A stretch of DNA of 64,000 bases from Aquicoccus sp. G2-2 (lineage in GTDB: Bacteria > Pseudomonadota > Alphaproteobacteria > Rhodobacterales > Rhodobacteraceae), in assembly GCF_034555965.1 (NCBI RefSeq), contig NZ_JAYDCK010000003.1:1302001-1366000 (forward strand). Reading direction: 5' to 3'. Numbering within the stretch: the first letter of the stretch is position 1; each line of letters starts with the position of its first letter. Below the pieces are notes generated by a model, which was not told the origin of the DNA, made no database searches, and saw only the letters and a program-made list of their open reading frames with translations. Shown here piece by piece: positions 21,459 to 30,765 of the stretch. Position numbers and translations under genes: made by a program.

Positions 21459-21550
21459 AATGCACCTCTTTTTCAAACCATTCGTTCTCAAATTCACAAG
21501 CAACCTAGCACAACCCACGCCCGGCACCAACCGTCGCTTACGGCACGCCC

Positions 21551-21574
21551 GGTTAACCTTAACACCCGTTAACC
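21551..21574. promoter_or_regulatory. Cluster of TTAA/GTTAACC elements upstream of the VWA gene
   Basis: Three TTAA cores occur at 21553-21556, 21559-21562 and 21569-21572, two within GTTAACC, about 95-115 bases upstream of the VWA protein start. GTTAACC is the half-site shape used by CtrA in alphaproteobacteria, but none of the pairs has the canonical seven-base spacing (the spacings are two, six and twelve). I call this a possible regulatory cluster, not a proven CtrA site. Confidence 0.3.
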
Positions 21575-21586
21575 AGCCCCGATTTG

Positions 21587-21660
21587 CCTGCCATACCGGG
21601 TGTGGACAGGATGGCAGCCGGGGTGCAGACGCGCCTTTTCACCGCGCGGTGGCGTTAACC
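21587..21660. repeat. Dispersed intergenic repeat B, copy 1
   Basis: About 74 bases that share an ordered set of blocks with 38987-39062: CCTGCCATAC, GGCAGCC, GGTGCAGAC, a CG..TTTTC block, CGCGC and a terminal TTAACC. Both copies lie just downstream of a minus-strand gene (here the enoyl-CoA hydratase, whose stop is two bases away). I see no coding potential; it may be a 3' element, a small RNA or a family-specific intergenic repeat. Confidence 0.6.
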
Positions 21661-21661
21661 C

Positions 21662-22450
21662 TTACAAGATCCAGGGCGCCTTGCGCTTCTCGAAAAATGC
21701 CGCAATCCCCTCCTGCGCCTCCTCGCCTTCCCATGTTGCCACCAACCTGTCGATGGTGGCATCAATGATCTCCGGCGTGATCGGCGGGCCCAGCAAGCGC
21801 GCCAACCGCTTGCTCTGTGCCACCGCCCCCGGCGCCGCGCTCAGATATGGCAGAACCTCCGCCTCCACCGCCGCATCCAACGCACCCTCCGGCACCACCC
21901 GCGCCAGAAGGTTCAGCGCCGCCGCCTCCTCAGCGTCGAAAAGCCTCGCTGACATGAACACCTTGCGGGCATGGGTCTCCCCCATCCGGGCCAGCACATA
22001 AGGGCTGATCGTCGCCGGGATCAGCCCCAGCCTCACCTCGGTCAGCCCGAATTTCGCGCCCGCCACGCCAATCGCCACATCGGCCACCGCCATCATCCCG
22101 ATGCCGCCGCCAAAAGCGTTGCCCTGAACCCGCGCAATCAGTGGTTTATCAAGCGTATTCAACGCATAAAGCGCCATCGCCAACTTGCGCGCCCCGGCCC
22201 GGCGCTCTTCCGCACCCGCCGCCATTTGGTCCTGCATCCAGCGCAGATCGCCGCCCGCGCAAAAACTCTTGCCACGCGCCGCCAAGACCACAACCCGCAC
22301 CGCCTCATCCGCGCCCAGTGCCGCCGCCGCCCCAGACAACTCGTCAATCATGGTGGCCGACATGGCGTTGTGCTTCTCCGCCCGGTCCAGCCAAAGCGTC
22401 GCCACCCCGCGCTCGTCCATCTCTATGCTCAGCGTCTCATACATCTGCAT
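21662..22450 (-). CDS. liuC: Enoyl-CoA hydratase family, probable methylglutaconyl-CoA hydratase
   Basis: 262-residue crotonase-fold protein. Oxyanion-hole and active-site segments are FCAGGDLRWM (residues 63-72) and FGGGIGMMAVADVAIG (about 113-128), with a conserved Glu in LTEVRLGLIPAT. In leucine breakdown this enzyme hydrates 3-methylglutaconyl-CoA to HMG-CoA. The assignment to that substrate comes from its place next to HMG-CoA lyase and methylcrotonyl-CoA carboxylase; crotonase sequence alone does not fix it. The start overlaps the lyase stop by 14 bases; a second ATG two codons in would shorten the overlap to eight. Confidence 0.88.
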   Translation of the reverse strand: MQMYETLSIEMDERGVATLWLDRAEKHNAMSATMIDELSGAAAALGADEAVRVVVLAARGKSFCAGGDLRWMQDQMAAGAEERRAGARKLAMALYALNTLDKPLIARVQGNAFGGGIGMMAVADVAIGVAGAKFGLTEVRLGLIPATISPYVLARMGETHARKVFMSARLFDAEEAAALNLLARVVPEGALDAAVEAEVLPYLSAAPGAVAQSKRLARLLGPPITPEIIDATIDRLVATWEGEEAQEGIAAFFEKRKAPWIL

Positions 22451-23303
22451 TCTCCTGGCGCATCGCCTGTGCCATCGCGCCCGCCTTCAGCAGAACATCG
22501 CGCGTTAATCCGGTCTCATACCCAAGACCCTGAAGCCGGTCATGCACCGCCTCCGTCGCCACGTTGCCCTTGGCCCCCGGCGCATAGGGACAGCCGCCCA
22601 AGCCCCCCACCGCCGCATCAAACACCCGCACCCCCCGCGCCAGCGACGTTTCGATGTTTTCCAACGCCCGCCCGGCAGTATCATGATAATGCCCCGCCAG
22701 CCTCTCCGCTGGCACCACGTCCAATACCGCGCTCAACATCGCGTCAATCGTCTCTGGCCGCCCTTGCCCTATCGTATCACCCAGACTGATCTCATAGCAC
22801 CCCGCCTCCCACAGCAACCCCGCCACCCGCGCCACAGCACCCGGCGGCGTCGGCCCGTCATAAGGGCAGTCGGTGACACACGACACATAGCCGCGCACCG
22901 GCAGATCACGCTCGCGCGCCGCCGCAATCACCGGCCTGAACCGCGCGATGCTCTCCTCGATGGTGGCATTCACGTTGGCCTTCGAAAACCCCTCCGACGC
23001 ACTGCCAAACACCGCGATCTCATCAGCCTGCGCCGCCACCGCCCGCTCAAACCCCTTCATGTTCGGCGTCAAAGCCGCATAATGCACGCCGCTTGCCCGC
23101 GTGATCCCGGTCAATACTTCGCCGCTATCGGCCATCTGTGGCACCCATTTCGGGCTGACAAAGCTCGCCACCTCGATGCGCCGAAACCCCGCTCCGCTCA
23201 ACAGATCGACAAGCGCAATCTTCTCCGCCGTGGGGATCATCCGCGCCTCGTTTTGCAACCCGTCACGCGGCCCCATCTCGAATATCTCGACCCGCTCAGC
23301 CAT
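22437..23303 (-). CDS. mvaB: Hydroxymethylglutaryl-CoA lyase
   Basis: 288-residue TIM-barrel lyase that cleaves HMG-CoA to acetoacetate and acetyl-CoA, the last step of leucine catabolism. Seen here are the N-terminal EMGPRDGLQNE metal/substrate motif and the signature GLGGCPYAPGAKGNVATE with the catalytic Cys in the flexible loop. The ligand motif HYHDTAGRAL is also present. The start MAERVEIFEMG is chosen; MVM two codons earlier is possible. Repeat A lies just upstream at 23315-23340. Confidence 0.95.
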   Translation of the reverse strand: MAERVEIFEMGPRDGLQNEARMIPTAEKIALVDLLSGAGFRRIEVASFVSPKWVPQMADSGEVLTGITRASGVHYAALTPNMKGFERAVAAQADEIAVFGSASEGFSKANVNATIEESIARFRPVIAAARERDLPVRGYVSCVTDCPYDGPTPPGAVARVAGLLWEAGCYEISLGDTIGQGRPETIDAMLSAVLDVVPAERLAGHYHDTAGRALENIETSLARGVRVFDAAVGGLGGCPYAPGAKGNVATEAVHDRLQGLGYETGLTRDVLLKAGAMAQAMRQENADV

Positions 23304-23314
23304 CACCACACCCC

Positions 23315-23340
23315 TGCTTCATTTTGCCAAAAATATCCCC
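23315..23340. repeat. Dispersed intergenic repeat A, copy 1
   Basis: Short conserved stretch CTTCATTTTGCCAAAAATAT, downstream of the GST gene and just upstream of the HMG-CoA lyase gene. Similar stretches occur at 34191-34220 and 38901-38924, always at the 3' end of a gene. It is followed by GCCGGAGGC. Confidence 0.65.
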
Positions 23341-23365
23341 GCCGGAGGCTCCCGTCATCAGCCCC

Positions 23366-24039
23366 TCAGCCCTCCGGCACTTCATAAAAGTCCCGATCAT
23401 AAAACCGCTGCAACCCTTCCGCCGCAAGCGCGCGTTGATACGCCTCACGCCCTTCAATCCGCGCCTTATAACGCGAAAGCGCCGGGAAGCGGTCGAAATG
23501 CACGTAATGGCGCGCGCTTTCCAGCGTGAAGCCCATCATCGCGTCCGCCGCCGAAAACCCGCGCTGCAATAGGTAATCCTGCGCCATCAGCACCCGTTCA
23601 AGCGGCTTGAGCGCAATCGCCAGCCGTTTCACCTCAATCCCGATCACCGTGGGTGAGCGCATCTGCGGGTCGGGCAAAAACACCTGTTGCAGGTTGAGGT
23701 TCTGAATCAACACCCCCACCGTCTCGCCGTAATGCAGCCATGTCAGAAATTGCGCCCGCTCAAGCTCCCCGGTCCCGGCGCAAGCCCCGCGTCGGGCCGG
23801 GTTTCGCACAGGTACTCCACGATCGCGCCGCTCTCGAACAACACCTGCCCGTCAACCTCCAGCACCGGCACCCGCCCGGCCGGGCTGAGACCAAGGAAAT
23901 CAGGATCGCGCAAATCCCCCCGCGCAATATCATATGAGATCACTTCTGGCTCGATCCCCATCTCGAAAAGCAGCCAAAGCACCCGGAACGACCGGCTCCC
24001 TGCCACACTGTGCAATCGCAGCACGTCTTTTTTCGCCAT
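23366..24039 (-). CDS. Glutathione S-transferase family protein (frameshifted)
   Basis: Read as two overlapping frames. 23743-24039 gives the N-terminal thioredoxin-like half (LRLHSVAGSRSFRVLWLLFE, then SPAGRVPVLEVDGQVLFESGAIVEYL, with the glutathione-contact VPVLE and ESGAI). 23366-23809 gives the helical C-terminal half (ERAQFLTWLHYGETV and onward). One extra G in the four-base run 23767-23770 joins them as APGPGELERAQFL. The reconstructed protein is about 224 residues, normal for a GST. The start MAKKDVLRLHSV fits. The gene is embedded in the leucine cluster between the carboxylase alpha subunit and HMG-CoA lyase; the substrate is unknown. Confidence 0.85.
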
Positions 24040-24078
24040 CAGAGCCTCCCCGGCAACCCGCCAATAGACCTCACGCGC

Positions 24079-26028
24079 TCAGGCCGCCGCCTCCGTGTCT
24101 TCCTCTTCCAGCCGGATCAGCGCGGCACCGGCTTCCACCTGCGCCCCCGCCTCGGCCAGAACTTCAGCCACCACACCGTCGCGCGGGGCCAATAATGCAT
24201 GCTCCATCTTCATCGCCTCCAACACGGCCAAGCGGTCTCCGGCCACAACCGTTGCCCCGGCCTGCGTATAAACCGCTTTCACCAGCCCCGGCATCGGTGC
24301 TTCGATCAAGCCCAGCGCCGCACCGCCCGCCGCCGCGCGCGCCAGCGGGTCAATCCGCCGGAATACCCGGCCATAATCGGCGAACACGGTGATTTCGTCA
24401 CCCGCCACGGCGCAGCCCGCCGCCGCCTGCCCGTCAAAGCGCCAGCCATCGCGCCACAGCGCCTCAACCTCTGTGTCATCGACCCGCACCACGGCACTGC
24501 CATTCGCGCGCACCATCACCGCCAGCGCGTGTTCCTCGCCGTCCCATTCCAGCACCACGCCACGCCACGCCGCTTGCCAAAGCGCGAATCCCCGCTCCCA
24601 ACCGGGCGCACCCAACAGGTCAAGCGCCGCCAGCGCCGCCTCGGCCACCACCTGCGGCGCCGGTGGCACCTGCCGCACCAGCGCGTCCAGATCGCGCGCA
24701 ATCAGCCCGGTATCGACCTCGCCGCGCGCAAATCCCTCATGCGCACAAAGCGCACCCAGAAAGGCAAGGTTGGTGACCGTGCCTGCAACTTCGGTTTCGC
24801 GAAGCGCCTGCTCCATCTTCCTAAGCGCAATGTCGCGCGTCACCCCATGGGTGACCAGTTTGGCAATCATCGGGTCGTAGAAGGGGCTGATGGTATCGCC
24901 CGCGCGCACCCCGCTATCGGCCCGCGCGGCGGGCGCAAAGCGCAGATGGCTCAGCGTCCCGGTCGCGGGCAGGAAACCCTTGGGCACGTCCTCAGCGTAA
25001 AACCGCGCCTCGAAAGCGTGCCCATGGATCGTCAATTCATCCTGCTTGAGCGGCAGCGCCTCACCGGCGGCCACCCGCAATTGCCACTCCACCAGATCAA
25101 CGCCGGTGATCGCTTCCGTCACCGGATGCTCCACCTGAAGGCGGGTGTTCATCTCCATGAACCAGAACCCGTCGGGGCGCAGCCCGTCGGAGCCATCAAC
25201 GATGAACTCTACCGTGCCCGCCCCCTTGTAGCCGATCGCCTCCGCCGCGCGCACCGCGGCCTGGCCCATCGCCGCGCGCATCTCTTCGGTCATCCCCGGC
25301 GCCGGGGCTTCCTCGATCACCTTCTGATGGCGCCGCTGAAGCGAGCAATCGCGCTCAAACAAATGCACCGCGCGGGTGCCATCGCCAAACACCTGCACTT
25401 CGATATGGCGCGGCGAAGTGACGAATTTCTCGATCAAAACCGCCTCGTTGCCGAACGCCGTTTTCGCCTCACTGCGCGCACTTTCCAACGCCTCGGCGAA
25501 TTCACTGCCCGCCTCAACCAACCGCATTCCTTTGCCGCCGCCACCGGCCACCGCCTTGATCAGCACCGGATAGCCGATCGTCTCCGCCTGCGTGCGCAGA
25601 TGCGCGCCGTCTTGATCCTTACCGTGATAGCCCGGCACCACCGGCACCCCGGCTTTCTCCATCAGCGCCTTGGCCGCGTCCTTGAGGCCCATCGCGTCAA
25701 TCGCCTCTGCCGATGGTCCGATAAAGGTCAACCCCGCCGCCTCCACCGCGCGCACGAAATCCGGGTTCTCGCTCAGAAAACCATACCCCGGATGAATGCC
25801 TTGCGCGCCGGTCGCCAACGCCGCCTCGATGATCCGCTCACCGCGCAAATAGCTCTCCGCCGGGGCCGGCCCGCCGATATGCACCGCCTCGTCACACGCC
25901 GTCACATGTGCCGCCCCGGCATCAGCGTCGGAATAAACCGCAACCGTGCGCACCCCCATCCGCCGCGCCGTGCTTGCCACGCGCACCGCAATCTCGCCCC
26001 GGTTCGCAATCAGGATCCTGTCAAACAT
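24079..26028 (-). CDS. mccA: Methylcrotonyl-CoA carboxylase, biotin-containing alpha subunit
   Basis: 649 residues. The biotin carboxylase domain at residues 1-445 begins MFDRILIANRGEIAVRV, has the ATP-grasp glycine loop KAVAGGGGKGMRLV and the catalytic region EMNTRLQVEHPVTE. A bridging domain follows, then the biotinyl domain with EAMKMEHALLAP, whose Lys carries biotin. The enzyme fixes CO2 onto 3-methylcrotonyl-CoA together with the beta subunit at 27113-28716. Propionyl- and acetyl-CoA carboxylases look alike; the neighbours decide the call. No frame break. Confidence 0.92.
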   Translation of the reverse strand: MFDRILIANRGEIAVRVASTARRMGVRTVAVYSDADAGAAHVTACDEAVHIGGPAPAESYLRGERIIEAALATGAQGIHPGYGFLSENPDFVRAVEAAGLTFIGPSAEAIDAMGLKDAAKALMEKAGVPVVPGYHGKDQDGAHLRTQAETIGYPVLIKAVAGGGGKGMRLVEAGSEFAEALESARSEAKTAFGNEAVLIEKFVTSPRHIEVQVFGDGTRAVHLFERDCSLQRRHQKVIEEAPAPGMTEEMRAAMGQAAVRAAEAIGYKGAGTVEFIVDGSDGLRPDGFWFMEMNTRLQVEHPVTEAITGVDLVEWQLRVAAGEALPLKQDELTIHGHAFEARFYAEDVPKGFLPATGTLSHLRFAPAARADSGVRAGDTISPFYDPMIAKLVTHGVTRDIALRKMEQALRETEVAGTVTNLAFLGALCAHEGFARGEVDTGLIARDLDALVRQVPPAPQVVAEAALAALDLLGAPGWERGFALWQAAWRGVVLEWDGEEHALAVMVRANGSAVVRVDDTEVEALWRDGWRFDGQAAAGCAVAGDEITVFADYGRVFRRIDPLARAAAGGAALGLIEAPMPGLVKAVYTQAGATVVAGDRLAVLEAMKMEHALLAPRDGVVAEVLAEAGAQVEAGAALIRLEEEDTEAAA

Positions 26029-26111
26029 CCGCGCTCTCCTTTATCGCCGCCTCAGGCAGCCCTTGACTCTTTTCTTCATACGTCACGAGGATCACCCCCC
26101 GCAGACCCCGG

Positions 26112-27074
26112 TCACAACGCCGCCCCTCGCGCCAATACGTCGCGCGCCTCTCGCATCATCCGTGCGATAATCTCTTCGGCGGGCAGAATGTCGTGCAACA
26201 ACCCGACGGCCTCGCCCACCACCGCTGGTGCCACATCGGCATTCCCCTCGGCCACGCCTTGCGCATATTCGGCGCGTGCCGCATCGGAAACCGGCCCCTC
26301 TGCCGCCCCTTCCCAGCTTCGAACCCACGCATTGCGCAGCGCCCGCATGTTCCAGCCGCCGGGCCAGTCAAACCCACGCGCCTGATCCGATAACGATGTG
26401 CGCGCCGTGTCATCACCGTCTGCCGCCAGCGCAGCGCCATGCTGCGCCTTCGCGACCAACGCTTCTTCACTGGCCCAGAACCGCGAGCCAAGGTTCACCC
26501 CGTCCGCGCCCAGCGCCAGCGCCGCCGCCAACCCGCGCCCGTCCATGATACCGCCCGCCGCCAGCACCGGCACCCGGCCCGCCACCATATCCACGACCTC
26601 CGGCACCAGCGTGAACGTCGCCCGGCCCGAGCCATGGCCACCGGCCTCTGCCCCCTGCGCCACGATCACATCAGCCCCCTGATCCAGCGCCTCACGCGCG
26701 CCCGCCAATGTCTGCACCTGCGCCAGCAGCGGCACGCCCGCCGCCTTTATTCGCCCCGCGTATGGTGCCAGATCGCCAAATGACAGGAAGATGCCCTTCG
26801 GCTTATGCGTCAGCGCCTGCTCAAGCAGCCCTTCGCGCCCCTGAAGCCGCCAAGTGATAAAGCCACAGCCCACCGCCGCATTCCCGGCCTCAAGCCACTG
26901 ATCCTCGATCCACTCACCATCGCCATAGCCACCACCGATAAGCCCAAGCCCGCCAGCCCGGCTCACCGCCGCCGCCAGCCTGCCCCCCGCCACCAATGCC
27001 ATCGGCGCACAGACAATGGGCGCGGTTAGCCCGAACGCGCGGGTGAACGGGGTTTCAATTGGTTGATAGTCCAT
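26112..27074 (-). CDS. Nitronate monooxygenase / FMN-dependent dioxygenase family
   Basis: 320-residue TIM-barrel flavoprotein of the 2-nitropropane dioxygenase family. It begins MDYQPIETPFTRAFGLTAPIVCAPMALVAGG. The FMN phosphate-binding and active-site segments ADVIVAQGAEAGGHGSGR (with the catalytic His) and PVLAAGGIMDGRGLAAALALGADGVNLG are present. It lies between the two methylcrotonyl-CoA carboxylase genes. Family members include detoxifiers of nitronates and FabK-like enoyl reductases, so the true reaction is open; a link to acyl-CoA metabolism is only suggested by position. Confidence 0.85.
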   Translation of the reverse strand: MDYQPIETPFTRAFGLTAPIVCAPMALVAGGRLAAAVSRAGGLGLIGGGYGDGEWIEDQWLEAGNAAVGCGFITWRLQGREGLLEQALTHKPKGIFLSFGDLAPYAGRIKAAGVPLLAQVQTLAGAREALDQGADVIVAQGAEAGGHGSGRATFTLVPEVVDMVAGRVPVLAAGGIMDGRGLAAALALGADGVNLGSRFWASEEALVAKAQHGAALAADGDDTARTSLSDQARGFDWPGGWNMRALRNAWVRSWEGAAEGPVSDAARAEYAQGVAEGNADVAPAVVGEAVGLLHDILPAEEIIARMMREARDVLARGAAL

Positions 27075-27112
27075 TTCTTCGTCTCCATGCAGGTTCGCCC
27101 GGCTGCATCTGC

Positions 27113-28716
27113 CTACATCCGGAACACGCCAAACCGTGTCTCCTCTATCGGCGCGTTCAGCGCCGCGCGCAGCGACAGCGCCAGCACGTCGCGGCTCTTA
27201 CGCGGGTCAACGATCCCGTCATCCCAAAGTCGCGCGCTGGCATAAAGCGGGTGGCTCTGCTCTTCGAACATCTCGATGGTGGGGCGCTTGAACTCGGCCT
27301 CTGCCTGCGCGCTCCACTCCTCGCCAGCGCGCTCCAGCGCGTCGCGCTTCACGGTCGCCAGAACCCCGGCAGCCTGCGCCCCGCCCATCACCGAAATCCG
27401 GCTGTTGGGCCATGTCCACAGGAAGCGCGGGCTATAGGCCCGCCCCGACATGCCGTAATTCCCCGCCCCGAAAGAGCCACCAACCAGCATTGTAATCTTC
27501 GGCACACGGGTGGTGGCCACCGCCGTCACCATCTTCGCACCATGTCGCGCGATGCCCTCGTTCTCGTATTTGCGGCCAACCATAAAGCCGGTGATATTCT
27601 GCAAGAACACCAGCGGAATTTTGCGCTGCGAACACAGCTCGACGAAATGCGCGCCCTTCACGGCGCTTTCGCTGAACAGCACGCCGTTATTGGCGACGAT
27701 CCCCACCGGCATTCCCTTCACATGGGCAAAACCGCAGACCAGCGTCTCTCCGAACCGCGCCTTGAACTCGTCAAAACGCGAGCCATCGACAACCCGCGCA
27801 ATCACCTCACGAATGTCATACGGCGTGCGCAGATCGCCCGGCACCACGCCCAGAATCTCATCCGGGTCATAAGCAGGCTCCTCGACCGGCTCCAGCCGCA
27901 GATCGGCACCCATCACACCGCCCAGATTGCTGACCGCGCGCCGCGCAAGCGCCAGCGCGTGCGCATCGTCCTCGGCCAGATAATCCGCCACACCCGAAAG
28001 CCGTGTGTGGACATCGCCGCCGCCCAGATCCTCGGCACTCACCACTTCACCCGTCGCCGCCTTCACCAAGGGCGGCCCGGCGAGGAAAATCGTGCCCTGT
28101 TCCTTCACGATGATCGACACATCGCTCATCGCCGGAACATACGCCCCCCGGCGGTGCATGACCCCATCACCACCGCGATCTGCGCAATCCCCTTGGCGCT
28201 CATATTCGCCTGATTGAAGAAAATCCGCCCGAAATGGTCGCGGTCGGGAAATACCTCGTCCTGATTGGGCAGGTTGGCACCACCGCTATCGACAAGATAA
28301 ATGCAGGGCAGCATGTTCTGCTCGGCAATCTCTTGCGCGCGCAGGTGCTTTTTCACCGTCATCGGGTAATAGGTGCCGCCTTTCACCGTGGCGTCATTGC
28401 ACACCACCATGACCTCGCGCCCCTCAACCCGGCCAATGCCACAAATCACCCCCGCCGCAGGTGCCGCACCGCCATACATATCATGCGCCGCCGTGGCCCC
28501 GATCTCCAGAAACGGCGCGCCGGGGTCAAGCAACCCCGCTACCCGCTCGCGCGGCAGCATCTTGCCCCGGCTTTCGTGCCGGGCGCGTGATTTCTCCCCG
28601 CCGCCCAGCGCAGCGGCCTGTGCAGCTTCGGCAATCTGCGCCAATGCATCGAGATGGGCGGCACGGTTCGCCTTGAAATCCTCCGAAGAGGGCAAGGCCT
28701 TTGACGTCAGCTTCAT
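27113..28716 (-). CDS. mccB: Methylcrotonyl-CoA carboxylase beta subunit (frameshifted)
   Basis: Carboxyltransferase subunit that moves CO2 from biotin to 3-methylcrotonyl-CoA. It is read in two pieces: 28126-28716 (N-terminal half up to [11 protein letters not shown]) and 27113-28159 ([28 protein letters not shown] to the end). The pieces join exactly if the six-base C run at 28144-28149 (G in the gene) has one more base. The repaired length is 534 residues, the standard size. Carboxyltransferase segments such as [20 protein letters not shown] are intact. The perfect joint suggests a sequencing error and not a dead gene. Confidence 0.93.
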
Positions 28717-28739
28717 GAAAGGGTCCTCATCACGTTAAA

Positions 28740-29456
28740 TTAGCTTATCTTGTCGGGGTTCTGAAAACCGAACCGCGCCCCACCCTCCCAAGCGGTGCGA
28801 TCATTGCCTTCGTTGGGGTATCCGCCCTGTGCCTTTAGAAGCGCGGCCAGATGCATCAGGTTCCAGGTCATGATCGTGGTGTTGCGTTGGGTGAATTCGT
28901 TGTCAAAGCCAGCGCGCTTGCCATCAACCTCATCGCCATAAGACGCGCCCGGCCCGGCCTCGCCAATCCAGCCGCAATCGGCCTGCGGCGGAATGGTATA
29001 ACCCAGATGGCTCAACGCGAACCCGGTGGTCATTGCCACATGCTTGATACCATCCTCATTGCCGGTGATGATCGTGCCACCGACTTTACCGTAAAACACC
29101 GACTGGCCCTTGTCGTTCAACAGCCCCGACATCGCGTAGAGCCGCTCGATCAGAACCCGGCAGACCGAACTTTCCTCACCCAGCCAGATCGGCGTGCCGA
29201 TCACCAGAATATCCGCTGCCAGCACTTTTTCCCAAAGCCTCGGCCAGTCATCTCGGTCCCAGCCATGCTCCGTCATGTCGGGGTAAACACCCGGCGGCAC
29301 TTGATGGCTCAAAAGATGCAGATGCTCGACGGACACATCGTTGCGCACCATGATGTCGTCGCTGGCATTCATAAGCAGCTTGGTGTGACTTTCGGACGGC
29401 TCCTTTTTCAGCGATGTATTTACGTAAAGCGCGGATAGTCCGGCAAAATTAGTCAT
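28740..29456 (-). CDS. Flavodoxin-fold NAD(P)H-dependent oxidoreductase
   Basis: 238-residue flavodoxin-like protein. The N-terminal strand and phosphate loop read LSALYVNTSLKKEPSESHT. The segment ADILVIGTPIWLGEESSVCRVLIERL is typical of FMN-binding NADPH-dependent reductases, and a later loop GTIITGNEDG fits the same fold. No specific reaction can be named. It is placed between the isovaleryl-CoA dehydrogenase and carboxylase genes in the same direction. Confidence 0.8.
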   Translation of the reverse strand: MTNFAGLSALYVNTSLKKEPSESHTKLLMNASDDIMVRNDVSVEHLHLLSHQVPPGVYPDMTEHGWDRDDWPRLWEKVLAADILVIGTPIWLGEESSVCRVLIERLYAMSGLLNDKGQSVFYGKVGGTIITGNEDGIKHVAMTTGFALSHLGYTIPPQADCGWIGEAGPGASYGDEVDGKRAGFDNEFTQRNTTIMTWNLMHLAALLKAQGGYPNEGNDRTAWEGGARFGFQNPDKIS

Positions 29457-29506
29457 GATCCCAGCTCCTTTTTCAGTTGTTCAAGTTCGATCAGCGCCTC
29501 CACCGG

Positions 29507-30667
29507 TTACATCATCCCCATCAACTCGCGCCCCACCAGCATCCGGCGGATTTCGCTCGTCCCCGCGCCGATCTCCATCAGCTTGGCATCGCGGAATATC
29601 CGCCCCACCGGGTTGTCGCTCAGGTATCCCGCGCCACCGAACGCCTGCACCGCCTGATGCGCCACCTTCATCGCCTCCTCAGAGGCATAAAGAACGCAGG
29701 CCGCCGCATCCTGTCGCGTTACCTCACCGCGATCACAGGCTTTCGCCACCTCGTAAACATAAGCCCGCGCCGAATTCATCGCCGTGTACATATCGGCAAT
29801 CTTGGCCTGCATAAGCTGGAAATTCCCGATCGGCTGGCCGAACTGCGTGCGCTCTTTCATATAGGGCATCACCTCATCCATGCACGCCGCCATGATCCCG
29901 GTGCCGATCCCGGAAAGCACCACCCGCTCATAATCCAGCCCACTCATCAGCACGGCGACGCCCCTGCCCTCTTCGCCCAGCACGTTCTCGAACGGCACTT
30001 CCACATCGTCAAAGATCAACTCCGCCGTGTTGGACCCGCGCATTCCCAGCTTGTCAAAATGCGGTGAGGTCGAAAATCCCGTCATCTCCTTCTCGATGAT
30101 GAACGCGGTGATCCCCTTCGCCCCCGCCTCCATATCCGTCTTGGCATAAACCACCAATGTGTCCGCATCCGGCCCGTTGGTGATCCAGTATTTGTTACCG
30201 TTCAGCACATAATACCCGTTTCGCTTCTCGGCGCGCAGCTTCATCGAAACCACGTCCGACCCCGCCCCCGGTTCGCTCATCGCCAGCGCGCCAACATGCT
30301 CACCCGAAATCAGCTTGGGCAGGTATTTCTGCTTTTGCTCATGCGTCGCGTTGCGTCTGATTTGATTGACGCAGAGGTTGGAATGCGCGCCATAGCTCAG
30401 GCTCACGCTGGCACTTGCCCGCGCAATCTCTTCCACCGCAACCACATGCGCGAGGTAAGTCATATCCGCGCCGCCATATTCCTCCGGCGTGGTCACCCCC
30501 AGAAGGCCCAATTCACCAAATTCACGCCACAACTCGTTCGGGAATTCGTTCTTGAGGTCAACTTCCGCCGCCATCGGCTTGATCCGCTCTTGTGCGAAGC
30601 GATGCACCATCTCGCGCATCGCATTCACATCCTCACCCAAATCAAAATTCATCGAACCGGTGAACAT
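29507..30667 (-). CDS. ivd: Isovaleryl-CoA dehydrogenase
   Basis: 386-residue FAD acyl-CoA dehydrogenase, first gene of the leucine cluster, oxidising isovaleryl-CoA to 3-methylcrotonyl-CoA. It starts [24 protein letters not shown]/substrate segments are [17 protein letters not shown] and [22 protein letters not shown], and the helix [16 protein letters not shown] contains the Glu at the position of the catalytic base in isovaleryl-CoA dehydrogenases. The start is preceded by GAGGAG-like sequence; the frame extends nine codons upstream to 30694 over the operator-like region and is not preferred. Confidence 0.94.
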   Translation of the reverse strand: MFTGSMNFDLGEDVNAMREMVHRFAQERIKPMAAEVDLKNEFPNELWREFGELGLLGVTTPEEYGGADMTYLAHVVAVEEIARASASVSLSYGAHSNLCVNQIRRNATHEQKQKYLPKLISGEHVGALAMSEPGAGSDVVSMKLRAEKRNGYYVLNGNKYWITNGPDADTLVVYAKTDMEAGAKGITAFIIEKEMTGFSTSPHFDKLGMRGSNTAELIFDDVEVPFENVLGEEGRGVAVLMSGLDYERVVLSGIGTGIMAACMDEVMPYMKERTQFGQPIGNFQLMQAKIADMYTAMNSARAYVYEVAKACDRGEVTRQDAAACVLYASEEAMKVAHQAVQAFGGAGYLSDNPVGRIFRDAKLMEIGAGTSEIRRMLVGRELMGMM

Positions 30668-30687
30668 GGGTCTCTCCTCGCGTTTAT

Positions 30688-30701
30688 TGAACACTTGTTC
30701 A
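30688..30701. promoter_or_regulatory. Palindromic operator candidate upstream of ivd
   Basis: Perfect 14-base palindrome TGAACA-CT-TGTTCA, 20 bases upstream of the ivd start. It sits where a TetR- or GntR-type repressor would block the promoter of the leucine cluster. No regulator gene is present in this window, so the cognate protein is unknown. Confidence 0.5.
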
Positions 30702-30765
30702 TTTACCTATCCCGCCGCGCGATTCGGATCAACTGCCGCGTCGCGCCACCACGGTCAAAGCCCGT

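Noticed and set aside
21551-21574. Full CtrA binding site
   Set aside because: The TTAA cores have spacings of two, six and twelve bases instead of seven, so only a loose cluster is reported.
24199-26385. Plus-strand frame of 728 codons opposite mccA
   Set aside because: Antisense to an intact carboxylase gene with complete motifs; no domain in the alternative reading.
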